Shown: piece by piece, positions 1 to 7,734 of the stretch
Numbering within the stretch: position 1 is the first letter of the stretch
Layout: every line of letters begins with the position of its first letter
IMG/VR virus record: IMGVR_UViG_3300046796_000317
Span: 1-22,963 of that record
Length of the DNA stretch: 22,963 nt
Reading direction: 5' to 3' (one strand)
Source: a virus
Made by a program: the position numbers and the translations under genes
Notes under the pieces: generated by a model
Told to the model about the DNA's origin: nothing
Databases searched by the model: none
Seen by the model: the letters and a program-made list of their open reading frames with translations, nothing else

Positions 1-213
1 ATGTTGGTTTTAAGCAGGAAAATCGGTGAGAAGATTTACGTCGGTGCCGAAGGGCCCGACCAGGTGTGCGTGACCATCGTCGACATTTGTCGCGACAAGG
101 TGCGGGTCGGGATCGAAGCGCGGAAAGAAATCCCGATCTATCGACAGGAGCTGCGGCCGTTCGACCCGCTGCGGATCGCCCCGACGCCGACCGACCTGGC
201 CCCACAATCGTAA
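1..213 (+). CDS. csrA: CsrA/RsmA family post-transcriptional regulator
   Basis: Small RNA-binding protein of the carbon storage regulator family, which binds GGA-containing hairpins in mRNA leaders and controls translation or stability. The 70-residue product opens with the family hallmark MLVLSRKIGEKIYVG, continues through VTIVDI and VRVGIEA, and has the YRQEL segment carrying the conserved arginine of the RNA-binding edge (VxRxEI in typical CsrA). Usual length is about 60 residues; the C-terminal tail here is rich in proline and threonine. The window starts exactly on the ATG, so promoter and ribosome site cannot be seen. It sits 11 bases before a small unknown gene on the same strand and leads a row of phage genes, so it may be phage-borne rather than the host's main copy. 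Confidence 0.93.
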   Translation: MLVLSRKIGEKIYVGAEGPDQVCVTIVDICRDKVRVGIEARKEIPIYRQELRPFDPLRIAPTPTDLAPQS

Positions 214-224
214 AGGGATGCGCG

Positions 225-437
225 ATGCCCCGCGGCGAATTGCTCGACCGGTTCGACGTGCGGCTGCCCGAGGGCCGGGACTACGTCGGCCGAATGTACC
301 GCACCGCACGGCACAACGGGCGCCGGATCGTGGTCGAGGACCTCGACGGCGACCTGCTGTTCGATACCGGCGATTGTTTGGATTTCGCCACCGCGTCGAG
401 CCAGGTCGAGGCGTGGCTCGCCACGTTGAAACGATGA
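225..437 (+). CDS. Small hypothetical protein
   Basis: Unrecognised 70-residue protein. I chose the ATG at 225 because AAAGGG lies 8 bases upstream and because a longer reading in this frame would overlap almost all of csrA. The sequence looks like a compact beta-rich fold: VRLPEGRDYVGRMYRTARHN, then a strand pair around RRIVVEDLDGDLLFDTGD, then a helix ending AWLATLKR. No motif points to a function. It lies between csrA and an HTH gene and is probably co-transcribed with both. Confidence 0.6.
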   Translation: MPRGELLDRFDVRLPEGRDYVGRMYRTARHNGRRIVVEDLDGDLLFDTGDCLDFATASSQVEAWLATLKR

Positions 438-453
438 ACGGGAAACAAATCCC

Positions 454-1221
454 ATGATGAGCGAACAACAATTCGACGTGCGCATGAAGCACATCGAGGA
501 ACAGTACGCCGGCCTGCGCGAGTCCGCCGACGTCTACCGCGACCAGGAGATGGCCCGGCTGTTCGGCGAGTGCGGGTGGACGCAAGAGAAGATCGCGGCG
601 AAACTCGGACGGCGGCAGTCGCGAGTGTCCCAGATGCTCTGTTTCGGGCGGTTTTTGGATTTTATCACCAGTGGTGATACTCACGCCAACCTCACCGAAC
701 GCCGCTTCCGCGAACACTGGAACCGCACGAGTGGGAAGGAAGCCGACCGCTTCGCCCAGGTCGCGCATGTCCTGGAACACGGCATCCCGCACGGCATCGA
801 AGCGATGATCGACAAGCCCGGTATCAGCGCGGCCGTCGTGGAATGCCTTCAAGACGGCAAGTGGTACACAATTAAACAAATCACTGCGACCGTTGAGGAA
901 TCGCTGATCGGAGTAACAGAGAACCAAGTCACCGGATCGGTTCGAGCTATTAGGCGCACACCGCCGGCCGGGAAAAAGATCGAAGCAAAACCGATCGGTC
1001 GAATGCACCAATACCGGATGGTCAAACGCAAGGGCGGCGGCAGCGCGACCCCGATCGAAGAGGCCACGCTTGAGATTTACGAGCAGGTGCAACCGTTCAT
1101 CGAACAACTACGGCACTGGGGCAATTCCAGCCGATGGGAGCAAGCCCCGAGCGCCCTATTGCAGATTGCGGAAAGACTGGAACGCCTGTTTGAGGCACGT
1201 CTTTCCAAGGTGAAAACCTGA
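454..1221 (+). CDS. HTH DNA-binding protein, ParB/KorB-like arrangement
   Basis: Probable DNA-binding protein of 255 residues. A charged N-terminal helix (residues 1-40) leads into a clear helix-turn-helix around residues 42-62: WTQEKIAAKLGRRQSRVSQM, the pattern found in ParB/KorB-type and phage replication-associated regulators. A second, winged-helix-like part around residues 135-185 (DGKWYTIKQITATVEESL, then TENQVTGSVRAI) is followed by a helical C-terminus. Two ATGs are adjacent at 454 and 457; either may be used. Possible roles are a phage repressor or activator, or a replication or partition accessory protein. The sequence supports DNA binding but does not choose among these. Confidence 0.72.
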   Translation: MMSEQQFDVRMKHIEEQYAGLRESADVYRDQEMARLFGECGWTQEKIAAKLGRRQSRVSQMLCFGRFLDFITSGDTHANLTERRFREHWNRTSGKEADRFAQVAHVLEHGIPHGIEAMIDKPGISAAVVECLQDGKWYTIKQITATVEESLIGVTENQVTGSVRAIRRTPPAGKKIEAKPIGRMHQYRMVKRKGGGSATPIEEATLEIYEQVQPFIEQLRHWGNSSRWEQAPSALLQIAERLERLFEARLSKVKT

Positions 1222-1305
1222 CCGCTGTGGTCGGGTTGTTTCGAGTCCGGCCCTTCACTCCACGCCACGGGCGGCGGACAGGGGCCGATTCTAGAGGGTG
1301 TTGAG

Positions 1306-2262
1306 ATGGCGAATGCAACGAAGAACGGCACCAAGGTGGCACCCGCGGGAGCGCCGGCGGCGCCCGAGGCCAGGACCGAACGGTTCCGGCTCGTGAAGTC
1401 GGAAACGCTGTTCTTGGGGCGAGCGGCCGCGATCGAGGCCGCGCAGGCGCATCAATCGCTGCCGAAGTCTCCAACGGAGAGAGACCTCGAACCGCGGCGG
1501 GTGAAAGAGCTGTCGGACCGAATCGTCTCTGGGCTTTGGCTGCCGTGCCAGTGGTCTACCGTCGTTTACGACGCGGTGAAGTACAGAATGAACGGCCAGC
1601 ACTCCAGCACGTCGATGGTGGAAAAGTCTGAGTTTCTGCCCGAGCACGTCGCAATCCATCTCGACACGTTCGAGGCCGACAACTCCGCAGCGATGGGCGT
1701 ACTGTTCCGACAGTTCGACGCGCGATTTTCCGCGCGCTCGAAACACGACGTCGCCGGCGCCTACCACGGGCTGGTCAAGGAGCTGACCGGGGTGAGCAAG
1801 CGGAAAGCGAAGCTGGGGATCGAGGGCGTGGGGTGGTACGAGCGGGCGATCGAGGGTCTGCCGGTTCCGTCCGGCGACGACCTGTACGAGAAGCTGCTGG
1901 TGCCGACCTATCACGGTTTCATGCGGTGGCTGGAGAAAATCCTGGTTCACGGCAAAACCCGGGAGCTGGAAAAAGCGGCCATCGTCGCAGCGATGTACGC
2001 CACATTCATCACCAGTGAATCCGGATCGCAAGACTTCTGGCCGCACGTCGCCAAGTGCGACCTGCCCGACGACTCCGATCCGCGGATGGTGCTGGCCCGC
2101 GACTTCCAGGAAGCCATCGACCCCGAAAAGAAGGTCGACCCGTTGAAGCCGGCCGAATGCTACCACAAGTGCATCAAGGCGTGGAACGCCTTCCGGGCCG
2201 GCGAAAAGATTCGCTCTCTCAACATCAACACAAAGAAGGGGCTGCCAAACATCGCAGCCTAA
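1306..2262 (+). CDS. ParB/DGQHR-like hypothetical protein
   Basis: Conserved-looking 318-residue phage protein. Around residues 65-100 the order is a helix (RRVKELSDRIVSGLWLP), then WSTVVYDAVKYRMNGQHSST. This resembles the ParB/sulfiredoxin-type N-terminal fold in which a strand is followed by a DGHHR or DGQHR box; here the box reads NGQHSS, so the usual arginine is missing. The rest is helical and ends with CIKAWNAFRAGEK. AGAGGG at 1293-1298 serves the ATG at 1306. It lies between an HTH gene and an SMC-like ATPase gene, which fits DNA-transaction work, but enzymatic activity is not shown. Family assignment is inference from one motif. Confidence 0.5.
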   Translation: MANATKNGTKVAPAGAPAAPEARTERFRLVKSETLFLGRAAAIEAAQAHQSLPKSPTERDLEPRRVKELSDRIVSGLWLPCQWSTVVYDAVKYRMNGQHSSTSMVEKSEFLPEHVAIHLDTFEADNSAAMGVLFRQFDARFSARSKHDVAGAYHGLVKELTGVSKRKAKLGIEGVGWYERAIEGLPVPSGDDLYEKLLVPTYHGFMRWLEKILVHGKTRELEKAAIVAAMYATFITSESGSQDFWPHVAKCDLPDDSDPRMVLARDFQEAIDPEKKVDPLKPAECYHKCIKAWNAFRAGEKIRSLNINTKKGLPNIAA

Positions 2263-2278
2263 CCGCACCCCGCGGGTA

Positions 2279-2316
2279 GGGGCGGCCGCCCTCTCACGGG
2301 AGGCACCGGCCGCCCC
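2279..2316. other. Strong intercistronic stem-loop
   Basis: A perfect 10-base inverted repeat, GGGGCGGCCG at 2279-2288 and CGGCCGCCCC at 2307-2316, with further short pairing inside (CCTC with GAGG). It lies between the stop of the ParB-like gene and the start of the ATPase gene. No run of T follows, so it is not a typical intrinsic terminator. It could protect the upstream mRNA from 3' decay or partly attenuate transcription. Confidence 0.6.
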
Positions 2317-2335
2317 GAAATCACGGAGATTCCCC

Positions 2336-3835
2336 ATGCAAGCGACCGCGGAGGCCCGCAACGTCGGGCCGGTGGAACGTATCACGATTCCGGTACTAGC
2401 CGACGGCGGGATCGTCGTTTTCCGCGGCCGCAACGGCTCGGGGAAAAGCACCGTGCTCGACACGATCGACGCGGCGATCACCGGCAAGGGCCGGCCGCCG
2501 GTGCGCGACGGCGCACTCCGCGGGGAGTTTGAAGGGTTCGGCGTTCGCCTCACGATCGGTCGATCGACCCGGCGCACCGGCGAGGCCGAGGTCCATTCCC
2601 TCGAAGGGCGGTTCTCGGTCGCGGATCTGGTCGACCCGGGCGTCGTCGATCCGGAGAAAGCCGACGCGCATCGGATCAAGGCGCTGGCCGCGCTGGTCGG
2701 GGCGCGGGCGGACCCGGCGCTGTTTCACGAGCTGCTGGGCGGGCCGGCCGCGTTCGACGCGATCGTCGGGCCGTCGGCTCTGACTCACACCGACCTGATC
2801 CCGATGGCCGCGGCGGTCAAGCGCGACGTCGAGGCCGCAGCCCGGAAGTCGGCCGACGAGGCGGGCAACGCGTTCGCCCGCGCCGACGCCGCACGCAAGT
2901 CGGCCGAAGGGATCGACGTCGAGCAGGAGAGCGACTCGCGCACGTTGCAGGCGGAGCTGGAAACGGCGGTCCGCGATAAGGCGAAGATCGAGGCGGAACA
3001 GGCCCACGTCAAGCGGCAGACGGCCCAGGCTGAGCACTCCCGGGCGACCCTGGTCAAGATGGAGTCGGAATACACTGGACCCACGCCGGAGGCGGCCCAG
3101 CTCGACCTGGTCGCGGCAAATGAACGCTACCGCGAGGCCGCGGCCGCGATCGACGACGCCAAGGAACGATTGCGCATGGCTCAGAACGATTTCCAAAATG
3201 TCGTCGGCACCCGCAACGCCAAGGAACAGGCCGCGAAAGCCGCCGACAGTTACGCGAAGGCGGTCGCGTTTTGCCGCGAGCAGATCGACGCCGCGGCGAA
3301 TCTCCCGCCCTTGCGGGCCGGCGACCTGATCCGGGCCACGGCGGCGGTCGCCGAATGCCGCGACCGGCTCGAATACGCCGCGCTCGTGCGCCGGGCCCGC
3401 GGAGCGATCGCCGAGGCGAAAGCGGCCACGGTCGACGCCGAGGCGCACCAGGCCCGCGCCGACCGGCTGCGGGCGGCCGCTCGTGGGGTGGACGACGTGC
3501 TCTCCGGCGTCGTCGCGAAGGCGGGGGTGCCGCTCAAGATCGAGCCGGTGGAAAACCGCCTGCGCCTGACGCTCGACACCCGCCGCGGGCGGACCTGTTT
3601 CGGGGAGCTGTCGGACGGCGAGCGCTGGCAACTGGCGCTGGCGATCGCGACCCAGGCCGTCGGCCGGGGCGGCGAGCTGACGATCCCGCAGCACGCTTTC
3701 GAGGGGCTCGACCCGACGGCCCGCGCGGCGATCGCCCAGCAGCTCCGCGACGCCGGCGTGATCGCGTACACGGCGGAGGCCGCCGACGGCGAGCTGCGGG
3801 CGGAAGTGTTCAACGGCGAAGGGGTGAAGGAGTGA
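2336..3835 (+). CDS. SMC/RecN-like coiled-coil ATPase
   Basis: ABC-type ATPase of the SMC/RecF/Rad50 superfamily, 499 residues. The N-terminus carries Walker A, GRNGSGKST (residues 31-39). The middle, about 150-400, is rich in A, E, K, R and Q and reads as a long antiparallel coiled coil. The C-terminal lobe has the ABC signature LSDGE (425-429) and a D-loop-like EGLDP. The Walker B position is unusual: where hhhhDE is expected the sequence is LTIPQHAFEGLD, so the catalytic Asp and Glu appear to be Pro and Gln. It precedes the exonuclease and annealase genes, suggesting a role in phage recombination or end processing like SbcC. GGAG about 8 bases before the ATG supports the start. Confidence 0.8.
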   Translation: MQATAEARNVGPVERITIPVLADGGIVVFRGRNGSGKSTVLDTIDAAITGKGRPPVRDGALRGEFEGFGVRLTIGRSTRRTGEAEVHSLEGRFSVADLVDPGVVDPEKADAHRIKALAALVGARADPALFHELLGGPAAFDAIVGPSALTHTDLIPMAAAVKRDVEAAARKSADEAGNAFARADAARKSAEGIDVEQESDSRTLQAELETAVRDKAKIEAEQAHVKRQTAQAEHSRATLVKMESEYTGPTPEAAQLDLVAANERYREAAAAIDDAKERLRMAQNDFQNVVGTRNAKEQAAKAADSYAKAVAFCREQIDAAANLPPLRAGDLIRATAAVAECRDRLEYAALVRRARGAIAEAKAATVDAEAHQARADRLRAAARGVDDVLSGVVAKAGVPLKIEPVENRLRLTLDTRRGRTCFGELSDGERWQLALAIATQAVGRGGELTIPQHAFEGLDPTARAAIAQQLRDAGVIAYTAEAADGELRAEVFNGEGVKE

Positions 3836-3996
3836 GATTCTTTCGATTCTTGAAACTGCTGATCTCCGGGCATCATCGGTGGTCGCGCTGTTGGATGGGG
3901 TTTCACAAATGGGACATGCCGGGCGGTCATTGTGAACGGTGCGGCAAGTGCGATGAATTCTTCGGACCTCACAACGATTGCAGAAAACCACGTTAA
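3832..3996 (+). CDS. Small zinc-ribbon protein, DUF1660-like
   Basis: A 54-residue product starting at GTG 3832, overlapping the ATPase stop by 4 bases, with GAAGGGG about 8 bases upstream. The sequence FHKWDMPGGHCERCGKCDEF, followed by HNDC, supplies closely spaced cysteines and histidines for one zinc site. The HKW-x(n)-CxxCGK layout resembles the short prophage protein family DUF1660. Such proteins occur in many phages and have no established function. The N-terminus (FFRFLKLLI) is hydrophobic but too short to call a membrane anchor. Confidence 0.62.
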   Translation: MRFFRFLKLLISGHHRWSRCWMGFHKWDMPGGHCERCGKCDEFFGPHNDCRKPR

Positions 3997-4009
3997 AAGG
4001 ACCGAAACG

Positions 4010-4255
4010 ATGGTCACACCCGAAGGACTGCGCGACGCGATCCTGAGTTACATCGCGGACCACGAGCGCGAGGGCTGCCAGAACTCACCGACTCCCGGCG
4101 CGGCCTGCTGGGTCGAACGCGCGAACATTATCGCATTCCTTTGTCATTCGCTCGGCCTTCGCAGTGTCAACCTGCAACGCGTTTTGGCGGAGTGCGCGCA
4201 ATACGACCGCGCCTGTCCCGGTTGCTTTGGCTGTCGCGTGGCTCACGAGAATTAA
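4010..4255 (+). CDS. Small cysteine-containing hypothetical protein
   Basis: Unrecognised 81-residue protein. ATG 4010 is preferred because AAAGG (3996-4000) is correctly spaced and the upstream gene ends at 3996. It begins with an amphipathic helix (TPEGLRDAILSYIADHEREG) and ends with a cysteine cluster, CPGCFGC, plus two earlier cysteines that could bind metal. It is followed after one base by the exonuclease gene, so translation is probably coupled. Confidence 0.55.
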   Translation: MVTPEGLRDAILSYIADHEREGCQNSPTPGAACWVERANIIAFLCHSLGLRSVNLQRVLAECAQYDRACPGCFGCRVAHEN

Positions 4256-4256
4256 C

Positions 4257-5153
4257 ATGGATTGCGACATCGTTCTTCCCGCCGGCACGGATCGCGACAC
4301 CTGGCTCGCGGAGCGCCGTAAGGGCGTGACCAGCACGGACGCGGCCGCGATCGCCGGCGTCAGTCCGTGGGCGACGGCCCTCGACGTGTACCTCGACAAA
4401 AAAGGGTTGTTGCCTCAGAAGTTCGTCAGCAAGGCGATGGACTGGGGGACGCGGCTGGAAACGACGATCGCCCAGGCTTACGCCGACGTCGCCGGCGAGC
4501 CGCTCGACGTGCCGCCGATGTTGGTGCGGTCGCGCGAATGGCCGTTCCTGCTGGCGTCGCTCGACCGCGTCACGCGCGGCGGGCGGAAGATCGTCGAGTT
4601 GAAATCCGCCCGCACCGCGGAGGGTTGGGGCGAGGCCGGCACCGACGACCTGCCCGAGTATTACATCGCTCAGACGCAACATCAAATGGCGACGACCGGG
4701 ATCCACCAGGTCGACGTCGCGGTCCTGATCGGCGGCAGCGACTTCCGGATCTATCACGTCGAGCGCAACCACCATCTGATCGAGATCATGTTCGGCATGG
4801 CGTCGGATTTCTGGAAGCGGGTCGAGAGCAACCAACCGCCCGAGCCCGACTGGAAACACCCGCGCACGCCCGAGCTGGTCGGCAAGATGTACGGCGTCGC
4901 CGAGGCCCTCGACGTCTGGCTCGGTCACGACGTCCGCGACCTGGCCGAGCTGTACGTCGCCCTGGGCCGTGAAGAGAAGGAACTCAAAGAACGCCGCGAA
5001 AGTGTCAAGGCGAAGCTCCTTTTCGCGATGGGGATGGCGGGCAAGGCCAATTTGCCGGGCGGCGCCGTCATGACCCGCAAGACGATCCGCAACAAAGGGT
5101 ACACCGTCGAACCGTTTGAATACATCCGTTTGAACGTGAAAGGAACCGCATGA
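4257..5153 (+). CDS. YqaJ-family viral exonuclease (lambda Exo type)
   Basis: Phage 5'-3' double-strand DNA exonuclease of the YqaJ/lambda Exo class, which resects DNA ends for single-strand annealing recombination. In the 298-residue product the family blocks appear in order: GVTSTDAAAIAGVSPW (residues 23-38), MDWGTRLE with the first acidic ligand (E68), LLASLDRV with D103, VELKSA with E114 and K116 (the D-ExK nuclease core), and YIAQTQHQM with the conserved glutamine (137-144). ATG 4257 starts one base after the previous stop; a longer reading would eat into that gene. The stop overlaps the next start as ATGA, and the next gene encodes the likely annealing partner, the standard phage exonuclease/SSAP pairing. 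Confidence 0.93.
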   Translation: MDCDIVLPAGTDRDTWLAERRKGVTSTDAAAIAGVSPWATALDVYLDKKGLLPQKFVSKAMDWGTRLETTIAQAYADVAGEPLDVPPMLVRSREWPFLLASLDRVTRGGRKIVELKSARTAEGWGEAGTDDLPEYYIAQTQHQMATTGIHQVDVAVLIGGSDFRIYHVERNHHLIEIMFGMASDFWKRVESNQPPEPDWKHPRTPELVGKMYGVAEALDVWLGHDVRDLAELYVALGREEKELKERRESVKAKLLFAMGMAGKANLPGGAVMTRKTIRNKGYTVEPFEYIRLNVKGTA

Positions 5154-6352
5154 GCACCGCGACCGAAGTGACCGACCTGGTCGAGCGTTCGGAAATGTCG
5201 GGCGAACTGATGCCGTCGGCGGCGCAGGCCGCCGCCCAGCACGAGATCCAAGCCAGTTTCATCATGGCCCGCCGCTTCCCCCGCAACGAAGATGCCGCGT
5301 ACGCGCGGATCATAAAAGCCTGCGAGCGGCCGTCGTTCGCGGGGGAAGTTGAGTATTCCTACAAACGCGGCGGCGCGGTCGTCGCCGGGCCGACGATCTA
5401 CTTTATGCGAGAATTTGCCCGGCTGTGGGGCAACATCCGACACGGCACCCACATTGTCCTCGACGACGACGACTCGCGCACCGTGCGGGCGTTCGCCTGG
5501 GACCTCGAAACCAACCACAAAACCGAGCAGGACGTGACGTTCCAAAAGTTGGTCCAGCGCAAACGCGAGGGCGGGGGGACCGCCTGGGTCAAGCCGGACG
5601 AACGCGACCTGCGCGAGCTGACCAACAACCTCGGGTCGCGGGCCGAGCGCAACTGCCTGAAGGCGCAGTTCCCCGAAGATATGATCCAGGACGGAATCAA
5701 CGCGGCCCGCACGACGCTGCAGAACAAGGCCGCGCAGGATCCGGAAGCCTGGCGCAAGGCCACGCTGAAGGCGTTCGCCGGCATGGGCGTGACGGCGGAA
5801 AACCTCGAAGCGTTCCTCGGTCACAAGCTCGCGCAGGCCACGCCGGCGGAAATGACCGAGCTACGGACCGTGTACGCCGCGATCCGCGAGGGGTCGACGA
5901 CGTGGGCGGAGCAGGCCGCAGCCCGCAGCAAGTCGGACGCGCTCGCCGGCAAGCTCAGCTCGACGGCCAGCCCGGCGACGAGCGCCAACGGATCGCCCGC
6001 CCAGCCCCCAGCCGAGCCCACGCCGGCGCCAACACCCGCCCCCGTTCCCGACGCCCCGCCGCCATCACCGGATCCAAACGCCCCGCCGCCATCACCGGGC
6101 CCGGTGGATTCGACGCCGCCCGCGCCGCCCAAACGCGGCGCCAACAAGGCCCACGCGATCAAAACCTTACGGGCGATGATTAAGGACCGCGGGCTCGTCG
6201 AGGGCCAGGTCGCCGACGCGATGGTCCGCCTGGGCCTGCGCGGGTCGGAGGAGCAAAACCCGGTCGACTTCGGAATCTCGGGCCTGTCGGCCGACGACGC
6301 AAACCGCTTGATTGACGAACTGGCCGACAGCGCGAACCCTGGGGGGGGATGA
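5150..6352 (+). CDS. Putative phage single-strand annealing/recombination protein
   Basis: Likely recombination partner of the exonuclease just upstream, 400 residues. The conserved domain spans about residues 25-215: a helix with FIMARRFPRNEDAAYARI, then CERPSFAGEVEYSYKRGG, GPTIYFMREFARLWGNI, AFAWDLETN, and a helix beginning NNLGSRAERNC. I recognise this block from many phage genomes, where it usually sits beside an exonuclease; placing it among RecT/Rad52-like annealases rests mostly on position. Residues 280-330 are a proline-rich linker with a repeated nine-residue unit, and 333-400 form a small C-terminal helical domain. Annealases with a flexible tail that recruits SSB are common, so the tail may do this. 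The gene ends after a run of eight G (6341-6348). Confidence 0.72.
   Translation: MSTATEVTDLVERSEMSGELMPSAAQAAAQHEIQASFIMARRFPRNEDAAYARIIKACERPSFAGEVEYSYKRGGAVVAGPTIYFMREFARLWGNIRHGTHIVLDDDDSRTVRAFAWDLETNHKTEQDVTFQKLVQRKREGGGTAWVKPDERDLRELTNNLGSRAERNCLKAQFPEDMIQDGINAARTTLQNKAAQDPEAWRKATLKAFAGMGVTAENLEAFLGHKLAQATPAEMTELRTVYAAIREGSTTWAEQAAARSKSDALAGKLSSTASPATSANGSPAQPPAEPTPAPTPAPVPDAPPPSPDPNAPPPSPGPVDSTPPAPPKRGANKAHAIKTLRAMIKDRGLVEGQVADAMVRLGLRGSEEQNPVDFGISGLSADDANRLIDELADSANPGGG
6051..6098. repeat. Direct repeat in the annealase linker
   Basis: Two exact 21-base copies at 6051-6071 and 6078-6098, period 27 bases (nine codons), encode the units PDAPPPSPD and PNAPPPSPG of the proline-rich linker. 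Identical third positions indicate a recent in-frame duplication, or slippage, and not selection on the protein alone. Confidence 0.85.
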
Positions 6353-6355
6353 TCC

Positions 6356-6742
6356 ATGCCACGCCAGCACGACACGCCCAGCCTGTTCGACGCCGCGGAT
6401 CCGGCCCCGCGGCTCGGCGACGTCTGCGCGAACCGGCACCGCGGCGCACCCGGGTCGGTCGCGGCCAACGCGATCGCCGAGCCGCACAAGGCAGCCAGTC
6501 GGACCGAGGTCTACACCGAGATTCGCCGGGCCGGAACGCACGGCATGACCGTCGACGAGATCGCGGTGAAACTGGGCAAAACTCCGAATCAAATTTCGCC
6601 GCGGGTGACCGAGCTGCGATCCGCGAAGTACGGCCAACTGGTGCGGTCCAACGGGCGCACCCGCACGACCCGCACCCGCTCGCCGGCGGCGGTCTGGGTC
6701 GCGGTCGAATTCGTGCCGACGAACGGAGGGCGGGCGTCATGA
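6356..6742 (+). CDS. Winged-helix HTH phage protein
   Basis: 128 residues with a disordered, proline- and alanine-rich start (1-45) and a winged helix at about 48-118: SRTEVYTEIRRAGTHGMTVD, EIAVKLGKTPNQISPRVTEL as the recognition helix region, then a basic wing NGRTRTTRTRSPAAVWV. This MarR/IclR-like layout is common in small phage proteins near replication genes. A regulator or a replication accessory factor is possible. It starts 3 bases after the annealase stop and its own stop overlaps the next start as ATGA. Confidence 0.65.
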   Translation: MPRQHDTPSLFDAADPAPRLGDVCANRHRGAPGSVAANAIAEPHKAASRTEVYTEIRRAGTHGMTVDEIAVKLGKTPNQISPRVTELRSAKYGQLVRSNGRTRTTRTRSPAAVWVAVEFVPTNGGRAS

Positions 6743-6990
6743 AAGCGAACGAACACCGATGCCGCGCGCAGGACTGCGACGCTGTCATTCCGACGTCAAT
6801 GCTGATGTGCCGACCGCACTGGCGGCTCGTGCCGGCATACCTCAAAACCCGCGTCCTGAACGCCTACGCGGATTACTTGCGAGGGCGAGAGGGCAGCGCC
6901 CGCGAGGCCGCCGCCCGCGGCCAGGTCCTGCGCGACGCGCAGGCCGCCGCGGTCGAGGCCGTCGGGTCCGTTCGCGTGGGGGCGTCATGA
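6739..6990 (+). CDS. Small Cys/His protein of unknown function
   Basis: 83 residues starting at ATG 6739 in a 4-base overlap with the previous gene. The N-terminal half reads HRCRAQDCDAVIPTSMLMC then RPHW, a spacing of cysteines and histidines that suggests a small zinc site and is seen in many short phage proteins. The second half is an alanine/arginine-rich helix. It ends in another ATGA overlap with the J-domain gene, so three genes are translationally chained. Function unknown. Confidence 0.62.
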   Translation: MKANEHRCRAQDCDAVIPTSMLMCRPHWRLVPAYLKTRVLNAYADYLRGREGSAREAAARGQVLRDAQAAAVEAVGSVRVGAS

Positions 6991-7580
6991 GCGACGAACC
7001 CGCGACCGCGTTTCCGCTGTACTGGCCCACGGGCCGGCCGCGCGCCCGCACCCGCGAGCGCAGCCGCTTTAAGGTGACGTCGTTCACGCGCGTCCGCGAC
7101 GAACTGCTTCACCAGCTCGACCTGATGGGAGCGAAAAAGGTCATTCTGTCGACTAACATCGAATTGCGTCGCGACGGGCTGCCGATGGCCGGCCAGCGGG
7201 CCCCGCGGGATCCCGGCGTCGCGGTCTACTTCGAATACAAGGGCCGGACGGTCGCGTTCGCGTGCGACCGTTGGGACAAGATCGACGACAACCTGCAAGC
7301 CGTGCGGCACACGATCGACGCGCTCAGGGGCATCGCCCGCTGGGGGACCGGCGACATGGTCGACGCCGCGTTCCGCGGTTTTACCGCGCTGCCGGCCCAC
7401 GTCCCGCCCGAGCCGTGGCGTAGCGTGTTCCACCTGAACGGCGAGCCGGTGACGTTCGGCCAGGTCGAGGCCGCCTATCGCCTGCTGGCTATGGCGGCGC
7501 ACCCGGACCGCGGCGGGAGCGACGAGCGGATGGCCCGACTGAACGACGCCCTCGACCGGGCCCGGGCCGAGTTGAAATGA
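6987..7580 (+). CDS. Phage protein with C-terminal J domain
   Basis: 197 residues. The last 30 carry the J-domain loop HPDRGGSDE (HPD at 172-174) between helices ending YRLLAMAA and beginning RMARLNDALDRA. This is the signature by which DnaJ proteins stimulate DnaK ATPase. The rest (1-150) is a phage-specific domain with strands around KKVILSTNIELRRDG and VAVYFEYKGRTVAFACDRW. Phages use host DnaK/DnaJ to remodel replication complexes, as with lambda O/P, and this gene sits just before an O-like replication gene, so it may recruit host DnaK there. That role is inferred; the HPD motif is seen. Confidence 0.75.
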   Translation: MSDEPATAFPLYWPTGRPRARTRERSRFKVTSFTRVRDELLHQLDLMGAKKVILSTNIELRRDGLPMAGQRAPRDPGVAVYFEYKGRTVAFACDRWDKIDDNLQAVRHTIDALRGIARWGTGDMVDAAFRGFTALPAHVPPEPWRSVFHLNGEPVTFGQVEAAYRLLAMAAHPDRGGSDERMARLNDALDRARAELK

Positions 7581-7734
7581 CCCGCGAATCAAGGATTGAA
7601 TGAGGCAGGGCGGGCCCCACGCCGTCCTGGGTACTGAATCGGTAAGGACGACGACGGCTAGTGCGACGGCCGCTAGTACGCCCCGCACTCGATCGCCGGC
7701 CGCTGACAAGGTCCAAAACGGAAGGAGAATTTCC

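Noticed and set aside
2396-4063. Long minus-strand reading frame opposite the ATPase gene
   Set aside because: High-GC shadow frame; arginine/proline/glycine-rich, no motif, and the plus strand carries Walker A and ABC signature motifs.
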